The notes beneath the pieces were generated by a model. It was not told the origin of the DNA, did not search any database, and saw only the letters and a program-made list of their open reading frames with translations. Of a stretch of 30,306 nucleotides of DNA, positions 1 to 7,120 are shown one piece after another. Location: assembly GCA_964496975.1 (NCBI GenBank), contig CAZCBN010000030.1, positions 1 to 30,306 of the forward strand, given 5' to 3'. The position numbers and the translations under genes are program-made. The number at the start of each line of letters is the position of its first letter. Position 1 is the first letter of the stretch. This DNA is from CAZCBN01 sp964496975 (GTDB lineage Bacteria; Planctomycetota; Phycisphaerae; Phycisphaerales; UBA1924).

Positions 1-622
1 GGTCGCCCTTTCTTCGGATGAAGCCGAAGCCGTCGGCGCCGAGGACGGCGCCGGCGTGGATGAGGACGCGCTTGCCGATGATGACGTTGGGGTAGACGAC
101 GGCGTTGTGGCGGATGTCGGCGTCGTCGCCGATGGTGGCGGCGGCGCCGATGTGCACGCCGGCGGCGAGGGTGCTGCGGTCGCCGAGGCTTGCGCCGGCG
201 GCAACGGTGCAGGCGGGGCCGATGCGGACATCACGCCCGAGGCGGGCGGCGGGGTGGATGACGGCGGTGGGGTGGATGCCGGGGTCTTGCGGCGGGGGCT
301 TGGGCAGGAGCTGCTGGACGAAGGCGAGGAGGGTGACCATCGCCTCGTCGGCGTCGTCCACGATGAGGAGGGCGCGGCGCTGCGGGTCGTGCCCCGGGAC
401 GGGGACGGCGCGCGTGACGATGGCGGCCGCGGCGCGGCTCGCGGCCCAGCGGGCGGCGTACTTCTCCGAGCGGATGAACGACAGCGAGCGGTCGTGCGCG
501 GCTTCGATGGGCTTGAGGTCGGCGAGGGGGAGATCGGCCGGGCCCACGAGCTCGGCGCGGAGCATGGCGGCGAGCTGTCCGGTGGTGCCGAGGGCCGGCG
601 GGGCTGGGGCGTGGGTGGTCAT
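1..622 (-). CDS. lpxD: UDP-3-O-acylglucosamine N-acyltransferase LpxD, 3' part cut by window edge
   Basis: LpxD adds the N-linked 3-hydroxyacyl chain to UDP-3-O-acylglucosamine, an early cytoplasmic step of lipid A synthesis, using acyl-ACP. The visible 207 residues begin with ATG at 622 (MTTHAPAPP). An N-terminal uridine-binding-type region (about 15-100) contains the SLSFIRSEKYA segment seen in LpxD. From about residue 115 there is a left-handed beta-helix of hexapeptide repeats (IHPTAV, IHPAAR, IGPACT, IGAAAT, IGDDAD). The hallmark GADGFGF motif lies just before the window edge, so roughly the last third of the protein is missing. It is the third gene of a bamA-ompH-lpxD run, 61 bp after ompH, an order conserved in many diderm bacteria. 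Family assignment is firm from the motif and the neighbours. It implies that this organism makes a lipid A-type outer membrane. Confidence 0.93.
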   Translation of the reverse strand, partial: MTTHAPAPPALGTTGQLAAMLRAELVGPADLPLADLKPIEAAHDRSLSFIRSEKYAARWAASRAAAAIVTRAVPVPGHDPQRRALLIVDDADEAMVTLLAFVQQLLPKPPPQDPGIHPTAVIHPAARLGRDVRIGPACTVAAGASLGDRSTLAAGVHIGAAATIGDDADIRHNAVVYPNVIIGKRVLIHAGAVLGADGFGFIRRKGD

Positions 623-683
623 GTCGCGGCCGGGGGAGCGGTGCGGGACCGGGGAAGGGGCCGAGCCTGAACGCGGGAGGGGC

Positions 684-1322
684 TCAGGGGGCCTTGGCGC
701 CGGCGTTGAAGCGGTTGTTCATGACGATGCGGACCTCGTCGGTGATGTCGACTCGCTCGGACTTGTGCAGGATGCGGCGGGAGAGGATGAGGGCGAGGGC
801 CTGCTGCTCGGTGCCGCGCTCGGGGAGGGGGAGGGTGCCGTCGTCGATGAGGACGACGTCCCAGCCGTCGCGCTGGGCGATCTCGTCGGCGGCGGAGCGG
901 ACCTTGCCGAAGAGGTCGAGGAGCATGTCGCCCTTCTCGAGCGAGATTTCCTGCTGGAGGAACTCGCGGCGGGCGCGGGCGGCGATCTCGAGCTCGCGGA
1001 TCTCGCGGAGGGTTTCGCGGCGCTCGGGGGTGCCGGCGGCCTGGAGCTCCTTGTCCTCGTTCTTCTTGTTGAGCTGGGTGAGGATCTCGTCGAGCTGGGC
1101 CTGGCGGCGGGAGATGGCGGTGTTGAGCTGGTCTTCCAGGAACTTGCGCTCGTCGAGGCCCTCGAGCAGGGCGTTGAGGTCGACGACGGCGACGGCGGAC
1201 GCGGAGGCGGACTGCGCGGTGGCGGTCGCGGTGGCGGGCCGGGCGGCGATGAGAAGGCCGGCGGACAGGGCGACGCCCAGGGCGACACCGAGGAGGGTGC
1301 GGACAGTCGGGGAGGGCTTCAT
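684..1322 (-). CDS. OmpH/Skp-family periplasmic chaperone
   Basis: The 212-residue protein has an N-terminal signal sequence (MKPSPTVRTLLGVALGVALS, then an Ala-rich stretch to about residue 40). A short beta-strand segment (AVAVVDLNALL) is followed by a long charged, coiled-coil-like helical region (about 52-150, rich in E, K, R, Q and L). The C-terminal part (GWDVVLIDDGTLPLPE ... DITDEVRIVMN) is typical of the OmpH/Skp fold. Proteins of this family hold unfolded outer-membrane proteins in the periplasm and deliver them to BamA. The gene lies between bamA and lpxD on the same strand, as in many Gram-negative genomes, 164 bp after bamA. The length is a little above that of E. coli Skp (161 aa). 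The family is well supported; I do not assign the skp symbol because sequence identity cannot be tested here. Confidence 0.9.
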   Translation of the reverse strand: MKPSPTVRTLLGVALGVALSAGLLIAARPATATATAQSASASAVAVVDLNALLEGLDERKFLEDQLNTAISRRQAQLDEILTQLNKKNEDKELQAAGTPERRETLREIRELEIAARARREFLQQEISLEKGDMLLDLFGKVRSAADEIAQRDGWDVVLIDDGTLPLPERGTEQQALALILSRRILHKSERVDITDEVRIVMNNRFNAGAKAP

Positions 1323-1486
1323 CGGCGGGGTGCTCCGGGGTGGACGGGCCGGTGGGGCCCGTCGCTGAGGAGAGGGTATGACGATTTCCCGTGCGTCGCC
1401 GGGGCGGGCGCGGGGTAGGGGGGGCGGGCGGGCTGACGGGGCGGGGTGTCGGCGCGGGGGTTGGGGGCCGGGGCGGGGATGGGGGC

Positions 1487-4021
1487 TTAGAAGGGGACGT
1501 CGACGGAGAAGTTGAAGGTTCGGTTCTCGTCGCCGAACTCTTTGACGATGGGGAAGCCGAAGTCGAGGGCGACGGGGGCGGGGCTGAGCTGGGGGATGGA
1601 GATGCGCAGGCCCACGCCGGCGGAGACGCGGTACTCCTCGAAGCCGACCTCTTCGCGGACGGTGCCGGAGTCGACGAAGCCGACGACGGCGAGGATGTCC
1701 TCGAAGATGGGCTGGCGGATCTCGACGTTCTGGAAGAAGGAGAAGGTGCCGCCGACGGGCTGGTTGACGGGGAGGCCCGATTCGCTGCCGACGCCGCGGG
1801 GGCTGATGGTGCGGAAGCGGAAGCCGCGGAAGCTCTCGCCGCCGAGGAAGAAGCGTTCGTAGGTGGGGGTCTCGTCCTGGCCCTGGGGGATGTAGCCGAC
1901 CTGTGTGCTGAAGGAGAGGACGGTCTTGCGGTCGAGGAAGTCCTCGCGGATGGGGATGAAGACGCGGTGCTCGAGGGTGAGGCGTGTGAACTCAAAGTCT
2001 CCGACGACCTGCTCGGCGCCGAGCTCGGTGCGGGTGCCGCGGGTGGGGAGGAAGATGTTGTCGAGGCTTGAGCGGGTGAACCGGGGGCCGAGGCCGATGA
2101 TGGTGGAGGCGTCCTCGACGTCGAAGAAGTCGGTGGGGCCGTCGGCGGAGATGTTGGAGAGCTCGACCTGCTCAACGCGGAGGGTGAGGTTGCCCGACCA
2201 TCGGGTGCCGAACGCGCGGCCCAGGGCGAAGCGTCCGCCGAAGCGTTCCTCGTCGTACTCGCGGAAGTCTCGGGTGCGGTAGAAGGCCTGGGCGGAGCCC
2301 GAGTAGTTGGTGTCAAAGAGGTAGGGCTCGGAGAGGCTGATGGCGTAGGTCTCGATCTGGTCGCCGGGCTGGGCCTCGATGGCGAAGCGCTGGCCCGCGC
2401 CGCGGAAGGCGCGGCCGGCGAAGAACTCGCTGGGGGCGTCGGGGACGTCGGCGACGTCGAAGTTGCGCTGGGTGAGGGCGATGCGGCCGATGAAGCCGGC
2501 GTCGGCGGAGACGGCGCCGCCGAGGTCGAGGCTGCCGGTGTTGGACTCTTCGACCTCGACGAGGACGTCGCGGTACTCCGGCTCGGCGGGGTCGGGCTGC
2601 TGCAGGGTGAGGCGGACGCCGCGGTCGCGGCTCAGGCGGTTGAAGAGGCCGAGCTGCTCGAGGCGCTGCTCGGTGCGTTCGAGCTTGGTGGTGTCGAGCG
2701 GGCGCTCGGGGAGCAGCTCGACGTGGCGGCGGATGACCTTCTGCTTGGTGAGCTCGGCGCCGGCGATGACGACCTCGCCCGTCTTGAAGCGCTCGCCCGG
2801 GCGGACGCGGATGAGCATGTCGACGAGGGGAGTGCCGTCGGCGGCGCGGAGCTCGGCGTGGGTGAGGGTCTCGCGGTCCTGGCTCACGTCGACGTAGCCG
2901 AGCTGGCCGTAGGCGCGCTCGATGGAGCGCATGGAGTCCTCGACGGCCTTGATGCCGTAGACGTCGCCCGGGCGGATGGTGAGCAGGCCGCGGATCTGCT
3001 CGTCGGTGAAGACGGTGTCGCCCTCGCCCTGGAACTCGACCCTGACGTCGCGGAGGGTGTAGACCGAGCCCTCGTCGATGGTGAAGACGAGGATGGCCTC
3101 GCGCAGGTTGGGGCTGACCTGGAGCAGGCGGTCGGCGCGGACGTCGAGGTAGCCGTTGTCGCGGTAGTACTTGATGAGGGAGCTGACGTCCTGGTCGAGC
3201 AGCTCCTCGTCGACCTGGCCGCGGTTGAAGAGGCTCGCGCGCTTGCTCTCCAGCTCGCGGCGGAGGAGGCGGGCGCTGAAGGAGGCGTTGCCCTCGAAGC
3301 GGATGTCCTGGATCTTGACGCGCTCGTACTCGCGCACCTGGAAGATGACGATGCCCTGCGAGGCGAGCTCGGACTCGTCGACGGTGACCTCGGCGCGGTA
3401 GTAGCCCCGCTCGCGGTAGAGCCGCTCGATCTGGCGGGCGGCGCGGTCGATCTGGAAGCGGTCGATGGGCCGGCCCTCGAGCACGGGGGTGACGCCGGCG
3501 AGCTGCTGGTCGGTGAGGCGCTTGTTGCCCGCGTACTGCACGGTGCGGATGGTGGGCTGCTCGCCCAGGATGAAGATGAGGTTGACCGAGCCGTCGTCCA
3601 GCGGCTGGGCGAGGGCCTCGACGCTGCGGAAGACGCCCAGGCGGTTCAGCCGGTCCACGTCGGCGCGGACGGTCTCGGCCCGGTAGGCGCCGCCGGGGAA
3701 GGAGCGGATGTTGTTCAGTGCCCGCTGCGTGGCCTCGGGCGAGAGCGCCGCGGGGGGGGCGTCGGCCGGGGCGCCGGCCGGGGGGGGCTGACGCAGATCG
3801 ACCGAGCGGATGGGCCGCCCGTCGTACTGCTCAAGCGGATCGAGCGAGGGCGGGTCCGCCGGCGCGGCCGCGGGGGTGGGCGGCTGGGTCGCGGGCTGCC
3901 GGGTCGCGGGCTGCGCCGAGGCCGCGTCCGGAAGGGCCAGCGGCAGGCCGGCCACGAGGGCCGCGACCACGGCGCTCGCCAGAGAGCCGGCACGCCGAGC
4001 GGCAGGCCGGCCGGCACGCAC
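1487..4021 (-). CDS. bamA: outer membrane protein assembly factor BamA
   Basis: BamA is the Omp85 core of the machine that folds beta-barrel proteins into the outer membrane. From a GTG start at 4021 the protein is 844 aa, with a clear signal peptide (hydrophobic stretch 15-31, cleavage after ASA at 36). A Pro/Ala-rich linker (37-65) is followed by about five POTRA domains (roughly 67-152, 155-232, 234-318, 322-408, 411-492). Residues 495-844 form the barrel, with the loop-6 motif FRGF (731-734) and a terminal Phe (FNFSVDVPF) acting as beta-signal. No in-frame ATG lies near the signal peptide. The open frame continues upstream and an in-frame GTG at 4153 would add 44 residues, but 4021 gives the tightest signal sequence. 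Neither start has a good Shine-Dalgarno. It heads the bamA-ompH-lpxD operon. Confidence 0.93.
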   Translation of the reverse strand: MRAGRPAARRAGSLASAVVAALVAGLPLALPDAASAQPATRQPATQPPTPAAAPADPPSLDPLEQYDGRPIRSVDLRQPPPAGAPADAPPAALSPEATQRALNNIRSFPGGAYRAETVRADVDRLNRLGVFRSVEALAQPLDDGSVNLIFILGEQPTIRTVQYAGNKRLTDQQLAGVTPVLEGRPIDRFQIDRAARQIERLYRERGYYRAEVTVDESELASQGIVIFQVREYERVKIQDIRFEGNASFSARLLRRELESKRASLFNRGQVDEELLDQDVSSLIKYYRDNGYLDVRADRLLQVSPNLREAILVFTIDEGSVYTLRDVRVEFQGEGDTVFTDEQIRGLLTIRPGDVYGIKAVEDSMRSIERAYGQLGYVDVSQDRETLTHAELRAADGTPLVDMLIRVRPGERFKTGEVVIAGAELTKQKVIRRHVELLPERPLDTTKLERTEQRLEQLGLFNRLSRDRGVRLTLQQPDPAEPEYRDVLVEVEESNTGSLDLGGAVSADAGFIGRIALTQRNFDVADVPDAPSEFFAGRAFRGAGQRFAIEAQPGDQIETYAISLSEPYLFDTNYSGSAQAFYRTRDFREYDEERFGGRFALGRAFGTRWSGNLTLRVEQVELSNISADGPTDFFDVEDASTIIGLGPRFTRSSLDNIFLPTRGTRTELGAEQVVGDFEFTRLTLEHRVFIPIREDFLDRKTVLSFSTQVGYIPQGQDETPTYERFFLGGESFRGFRFRTISPRGVGSESGLPVNQPVGGTFSFFQNVEIRQPIFEDILAVVGFVDSGTVREEVGFEEYRVSAGVGLRISIPQLSPAPVALDFGFPIVKEFGDENRTFNFSVDVPF

Positions 4022-4516
4022 ACCCGCACGCGGGCGGGGTTCTGGGCCGACCCAGCCGCCGACCCAGGGGCGTGCCGCGGCCGGGCGCGGGGAGGCGTCG
4101 GTCAGGGGTTCGGCGGCGGGCTGCGCCGCGATGGGGTGGAACGGGCTGGACACGGGCCCGGGAACATAGCCGCGCGGAGGGGGCCCGACAAACCGGACCG
4201 AAGGCGACCTCGTGGCGGGGGGTGGCACAGCGGGGGCAGCATCGGCGGTCCGGGGCGAGGCCGGTGAACTTTGGATCGGGGGCAGACTCCCGGGGCTAGC
4301 ACCGGTTCTGTGTGAAGTTGGTGAAGTCCGATTGAGGGCTGTGGCGATGATCGCTACCGTCGCGTGTTCCTGGTGTGCGTGCCCATCGGGGCGACAGCAG
4401 ATGGACGGGCTGTGGTGCTCAGCGAAGCGCATTCGCCCGGCTGTGGTGCCCACGGGGCGCGCCGTGCAGTACGGCCGGCGCGTCGGATCGCGGGCTCGGG
4501 GTGGGGGCAAGTCGTC
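4022..4516. other. intergenic region between divergent bamA and a membrane-protein gene
   Basis: About 495 bp separate the preferred bamA start from the preferred start of the plus-strand gene. The part next to bamA stays open in the bamA frame and could be a longer N-terminus from GTG 4153. The part next to 4517 stays open in that gene's frame from 4364. Both promoters should lie here. I see a 9-bp direct repeat (GTGAAGTTGGTGAAGT, about 4312-4327) and a decamer GCTGTGGTGC repeated at about 4408 and 4440, but no convincing -35/-10 pair and no RNA gene. Confidence 0.4.
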
Positions 4517-5257
4517 ATGGAAGACGTGATGGGCGTTGTTCGCGGCGCCGGGCTCGGGCTGGCGGGCGTGGCGAGCACCGCGGGCGGCATGATCCTGCTG
4601 GACCGGGTGCTGGAGCCCGGTTCGGTGGCGACGGCGAGCACATTTATGTTGCTGGGCGTGCTGGCGCTGGTGGTGCTGCCGGCGGTGACGCTGTGCGCCG
4701 AGCGGGCCCGGCGGCGCGACGAGCGGGCGCTGCCCGGTCGCCGCGATGTCGCGGGCCATGCGCCGCGCCGCGCCGAGGCGGACGCACCGGCCCCGCTCGT
4801 GCGCGCGGCCGCGGCGCTCGCGGCCGAGACACCCGCAGAAACCGGGGAGCAGACCGCGGCCGGCCTGGTGCGGCGGAGCGAGGCGGAGCGGGTGATGTCC
4901 GACCTGTCGGCCGACCTCTGCGACGACCTGCGCGACGACCTCGCGGCCGAGTGGCTGGGCGAGGCGGACGTGGCGGGCGCGGGCGGGGTCGGGGTCGGGG
5001 TCGGGGGCGGGGCGATGCTGGAGGCGGCACCCTCAGGCGAGATGCGGCGGACGCTGGACGCCGAGGTCGCGGGGTTGTGCGCCGTGGCCGGGCTGGTGGA
5101 CGCGGCGTGGGCCGTTGCGGACGAGGACCGCCCCGTGACGGACGAGCCGGCGCTGAGCCGCGGCGTGGCCGATCGGGCGGTGCGGCATGGGGCCGGATCG
5201 GGCGAGGGGGCGGAGCGCGGGCCGCGGCGTCGGGCGTCGCGCGTGCGGGCGCGGTGA
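4517..5257 (+). CDS. hypothetical protein with two N-terminal membrane segments
   Basis: I do not recognise this 246-residue protein. With ATG at 4517 (MEDVMGVVRG) it has two hydrophobic segments near the N-terminus (about 7-27, GAGLGLAGVASTAGGMILL, and about 37-58, ASTFMLLGVLALVVLPAVTL). A long hydrophilic, Ala/Arg/Asp-rich tail follows, with a helix-like stretch of acidic repeats (DLSADLCDDLRDDLAAEW, about 131-148). A Gly/Val run (GVGVGVGGG) lies in the tail, and the end is very basic (RRRASRVRAR). The arrangement suggests an inner-membrane hairpin with a cytoplasmic tail. An in-frame upstream ATG at 4364 would add 51 residues, but these look non-coding. It stands alone, divergent from bamA and convergent with the next gene, whose stop lies 36 bp away. 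Function unknown. Confidence 0.6.
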   Translation: MEDVMGVVRGAGLGLAGVASTAGGMILLDRVLEPGSVATASTFMLLGVLALVVLPAVTLCAERARRRDERALPGRRDVAGHAPRRAEADAPAPLVRAAAALAAETPAETGEQTAAGLVRRSEAERVMSDLSADLCDDLRDDLAAEWLGEADVAGAGGVGVGVGGGAMLEAAPSGEMRRTLDAEVAGLCAVAGLVDAAWAVADEDRPVTDEPALSRGVADRAVRHGAGSGEGAERGPRRRASRVRAR

Positions 5258-5268
5258 CGGCGGCCTTT

Positions 5269-5302
5269 TGGGTGCGTCAGGCGAGTGGGTGCGTCAGGCG
5301 AG
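5269..5302. repeat. perfect 17-bp tandem duplication at a gene 3' end
   Basis: The 17-bp unit TGGGTGCGTCAGGCGAG occurs twice without mismatch (5269-5285 and 5286-5302). The second copy contains the stop codon of the minus-strand gene ending at 5294. The first copy puts a second identical TCA 17 bp downstream, in another frame. Lack of any divergence suggests a recent slippage or duplication. Confidence 0.9.
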
Positions 5303-5959
5303 GGACCGGCCGTCGAGCGTGAGGCCGCGGAGGTCGTAGCGGCCGCCGGGCAGGTGGAGCGATTCAAAGAGGCGTGAGCGGGCGTAGAGCAGCGCGGCCC
5401 TGGGCAGGCGGAGCGCGGTGGTGGCCGGCTGGTCGGAGCTTGCGGAGGGCGTGGACTGGGCCTGGGTTTGTGCGGCCTGCTGGGCCGCCTGTTGGGCGGC
5501 CTGTTGGACGGCGACAAGGGCCGGGCGGTCCAGCGCGAGGGCGAGCACACCCGGGATGACGAGGTGGACGGTGTCGCTCTCGGCGTCGGCCGCGAGGGAC
5601 CAGGTGCCGATGGGGTGCTTCAGCAGATCCGTCACGACGCCGGCGGCGACGAGGAAGAGCCGGGCGACGGCGCCGCGCGGGGAGGCCGGGCACTCCAAGA
5701 CCAGCAGGGGATCGCTGTCGGCCGGATCGGTGGAAGACGAGCCGGCGAGGGTTGCGGCGGCCGCGGGGAGGTGACGGGCGACGGCGGCGCGGCCCACCTG
5801 CCACTCCAGCCGCAGGGGCGCCTCCGCGGCGCGCCGGGGCGCGGGGGGAGCGGGGACCGACGCCGCGGCGGGCGGGCCCACGGGCGGGGCCATCGACGGG
5901 GCGAAGCGGGCGGCCTGCGAGGAGGCCGCGGCGGAGAGTCCGGCGGGGGCGGCGGTCAT
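5294..5959 (-). CDS. hypothetical protein, translationally coupled to the GbsR-like regulator
   Basis: This 221-residue protein is not one I recognise. Its first 45 residues are Ala/Pro-rich and probably disordered. Two better-ordered blocks follow: about 47-135 (RLEWQVGRAAVARHLP ... LLVLECPASPRGAVARLFLVAAGVVTDLLKHPIGTWSL) and about 140-160 (DTVHLVIPGVLALALDRP). A Gln/Ala run (QQAAQQAAQQAAQTQAQ, about 163-180) precedes a conserved-looking C-terminus (RLPRAALLYARSRLFESLHL). There is no signal peptide or clear membrane segment. The ATG overlaps the stop of the upstream regulator gene by 4 bp (ATGA, 5956-5959), a strong sign of translational coupling. It may therefore work with, or be controlled by, that regulator. 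The function cannot be named. Confidence 0.7.
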   Translation of the reverse strand: MTAAPAGLSAAASSQAARFAPSMAPPVGPPAAASVPAPPAPRRAAEAPLRLEWQVGRAAVARHLPAAAATLAGSSSTDPADSDPLLVLECPASPRGAVARLFLVAAGVVTDLLKHPIGTWSLAADAESDTVHLVIPGVLALALDRPALVAVQQAAQQAAQQAAQTQAQSTPSASSDQPATTALRLPRAALLYARSRLFESLHLPGGRYDLRGLTLDGRSLA

Positions 5960-6804
5960 GGCTCATCCACTTCGGAATGTGGCCCTTCGGAACGTGGCCC
6001 TTTGGCGTGGGGGCCTTTGAACGGCATGCCCCTGGACTGGGGCCCCTTGGTGTGGGGCGTCTCGGTCTCGGGGGATTCGTCGTGGTCTGCGAACTCGGAG
6101 GGGTGGTCTTGGGCCGCGTCGACCTGGCCGCGGGGCTTGGGACGGCCGGTGCCCGGGAAGGCGGGCGTGCGGGCGAGGATGTTGGCGGCGATGCGCAGGC
6201 CCGGGCCGCTGGGGCCGATGAAGCGCTCGGCGAGACGGTTGCCGAGCTGGAAGAACTCGAGCATGGCATCAAGGCGGGCGTCGATCTCGCGGCGGCGCTG
6301 GGCGTCGTCGGTGCTGGCGGCGGGGGCGAGGCGGGTGTGGTCGCGGATCTCGTGCAGGTTCACGAGGAGCGGGTCGACCTCACGCTTGATGCGCTCGCGG
6401 ACGATGGCGCGGAAGACGGCCCAGACGTCTTGTTCGGCCTGAAAGTACTCCTTGCGGTCACCGCGGCGGTGGGCCCGGGCGACGATGCCCCACTCCAGCA
6501 GCGCGCGGATGGACATGCTGGCGTTGCCGCGGCTGATCTGCAGGCGGGCCATGATGTCGTCGGTGCACATGGGCTCGCCCGTGATGTAGAGCAGGGCGTG
6601 CACCTCGGCCATGGTGCGGCTGATGCCCCAGACGCTGCCCATGCGGCCCCAGGCCTCGACGAAGCGGTCGACGAGTTCGTCGGCGGGGCCCAAGCGGGCG
6701 AGAGGGGCGAGGGACGCGTCGGCGTCGCCGACACCGTCGGCCCCGGCCAGCGTGGGGGCGGGGGCGGGTGAGGGGGGGGTGGGCTTTTTGGGCCGCGCGG
6801 TCAT
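5956..6804 (-). CDS. GbsR/MarR-type winged-helix transcriptional regulator
   Basis: The 282-residue protein contains a winged helix-turn-helix of the GbsR type (COG1510-like) at about 44-125. The core is LVDRFVEAWGRMGSVWGISR, a conserved family opening, then TMAEVHALLYITGEPMCTDDI, the recognition region RLQISRGNASMSIRALLEWG, and a wing with RRGDRKEYF. A helical dimer region follows (125-205). The C-terminal tail (about 250-280) is a degenerate five-residue repeat (KGPQS, RGMPF, KGPHA, KGPRS, EGPHS) encoded by a 15-bp minisatellite. I chose ATG 6804 because the upstream open frame to 7023 would overlap the predicted -10 box. Relatives act as repressors, for example of osmolyte uptake or synthesis genes; the ligand here is unknown. 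It is coupled to the next gene, and a strong palindrome lies 43 bp upstream, consistent with autoregulation. Confidence 0.85.
   Translation of the reverse strand: MTARPKKPTPPSPAPAPTLAGADGVGDADASLAPLARLGPADELVDRFVEAWGRMGSVWGISRTMAEVHALLYITGEPMCTDDIMARLQISRGNASMSIRALLEWGIVARAHRRGDRKEYFQAEQDVWAVFRAIVRERIKREVDPLLVNLHEIRDHTRLAPAASTDDAQRRREIDARLDAMLEFFQLGNRLAERFIGPSGPGLRIAANILARTPAFPGTGRPKPRGQVDAAQDHPSEFADHDESPETETPHTKGPQSRGMPFKGPHAKGPRSEGPHSEVDEP
5973..6077. repeat. degenerate 15-bp minisatellite inside the regulator gene
   Basis: About seven 15-bp units lie in register, beginning at 5973, 5988, 6003, 6018, 6033, 6048 and 6063. The best two are CGGAATGTGGCCCTT and CGGAACGTGGCCCTT; later ones drift (TGGCGTGGGGGCCTT, TGGACTGGGGCCCCT). 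As 15 is a multiple of three, the reading frame is kept and the repeat becomes a five-residue G-P-rich tail. A similar 15-bp array occurs at 22192-22266. Confidence 0.8.
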
Positions 6805-6846
6805 CAGGAGAAGTATCGCAAGGGCGGCGCAACAGATCCACAGGAC

Positions 6847-6864
6847 TTTCAGAACATTCTGAAA
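6847..6864. promoter_or_regulatory. candidate operator, near-perfect palindrome TTTCAGAA-CA-TTCTGAAA
   Basis: The 18-bp sequence TTTCAGAACATTCTGAAA has two perfect 8-bp arms around a 2-bp centre, 43 bp upstream of the GbsR-like start codon. Its size and dyad symmetry suit a dimeric winged-helix repressor. Autoregulation by the downstream gene product is inferred, not shown. Confidence 0.6.
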
Positions 6865-7014
6865 ACGAGCGCCGGCTGCGGGGGAAGGGCGGGGAGAGGG
6901 GCCCGGGTGGAGGGCGGGCCGGGGGTCCGCAAAAAAAAGAGCGGCGAGTCGCAAAGTGCAACATCGCCGCCGTTCCGGGGGCTGGGTTGGTTGAGCGGCC
7001 TTCCGCTCAGAAAA

Positions 7015-7042
7015 AGGATACACGCGGGGGGAGAGGGGTCAA
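7015..7042 (-). promoter_or_regulatory. sigma70-like promoter for the GbsR-like gene
   Basis: On the minus strand TTGACC (7042-7037) is followed after exactly 16 bp by TATCCT (7020-7015). The hexamers match the sigma70 consensus at five and four of six positions respectively. Transcription would start near 7008, leaving a leader of about 200 nt before ATG 6804. Confidence 0.55.
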
Positions 7043-7066
7043 GAATACTGCGGATCTTTTTGTCGT

Positions 7067-7092
7067 GTCTATTTATAGACTGACGAGTCAGT
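7067..7092. promoter_or_regulatory. paired palindromes upstream of the promoter, candidate regulator sites
   Basis: Two palindromes with perfect 6-bp arms overlap by two bases: GTCTAT-TT-ATAGAC (7067-7080) and ACTGAC-GA-GTCAGT (7079-7092). They lie 25 bp and more upstream of the -35 box, in a position suited to an activator or to DNA looping with the 6847 palindrome. The 2-nt centres are too short for a terminator hairpin. Confidence 0.5.
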
Positions 7093-7120
7093 TATTTATC
7101 GCATGACGTGCGGGGCTTTG

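Larger units (their letters stand above)
6805..7120. other. AT-rich control region upstream of the GbsR-like gene
   Basis: This 316-bp stretch has no gene. Read on the minus strand it holds, in order, two 14-bp palindromes (7067-7092), a sigma70-like promoter (7015-7042) and an 18-bp palindrome (6847-6864) before the ATG at 6804. The part from about 7040 to 7105 is strikingly AT-rich for this genome. TATTTAT occurs twice, 23 bp apart (7070 and 7093). Confidence 0.6.

Noticed and set aside
4022..4759. Extension of bamA to an ATG-like start giving 1090 residues
   Set aside because: It would place the signal peptide about 250 residues inside the protein; a GTG at 4021 (or 4153) gives a normal exported BamA.
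5973..6077. CRISPR array
   Set aside because: The 15-bp units are contiguous and degenerate, with no spacers; no cas genes are present.
5956..7023. Longer regulator with a membrane-like N-terminus starting at 7023
   Set aside because: The start would overlap the predicted -10 box at 7015-7020, and the extension lacks similarity to the GbsR family. ATG 6804 is preferred.
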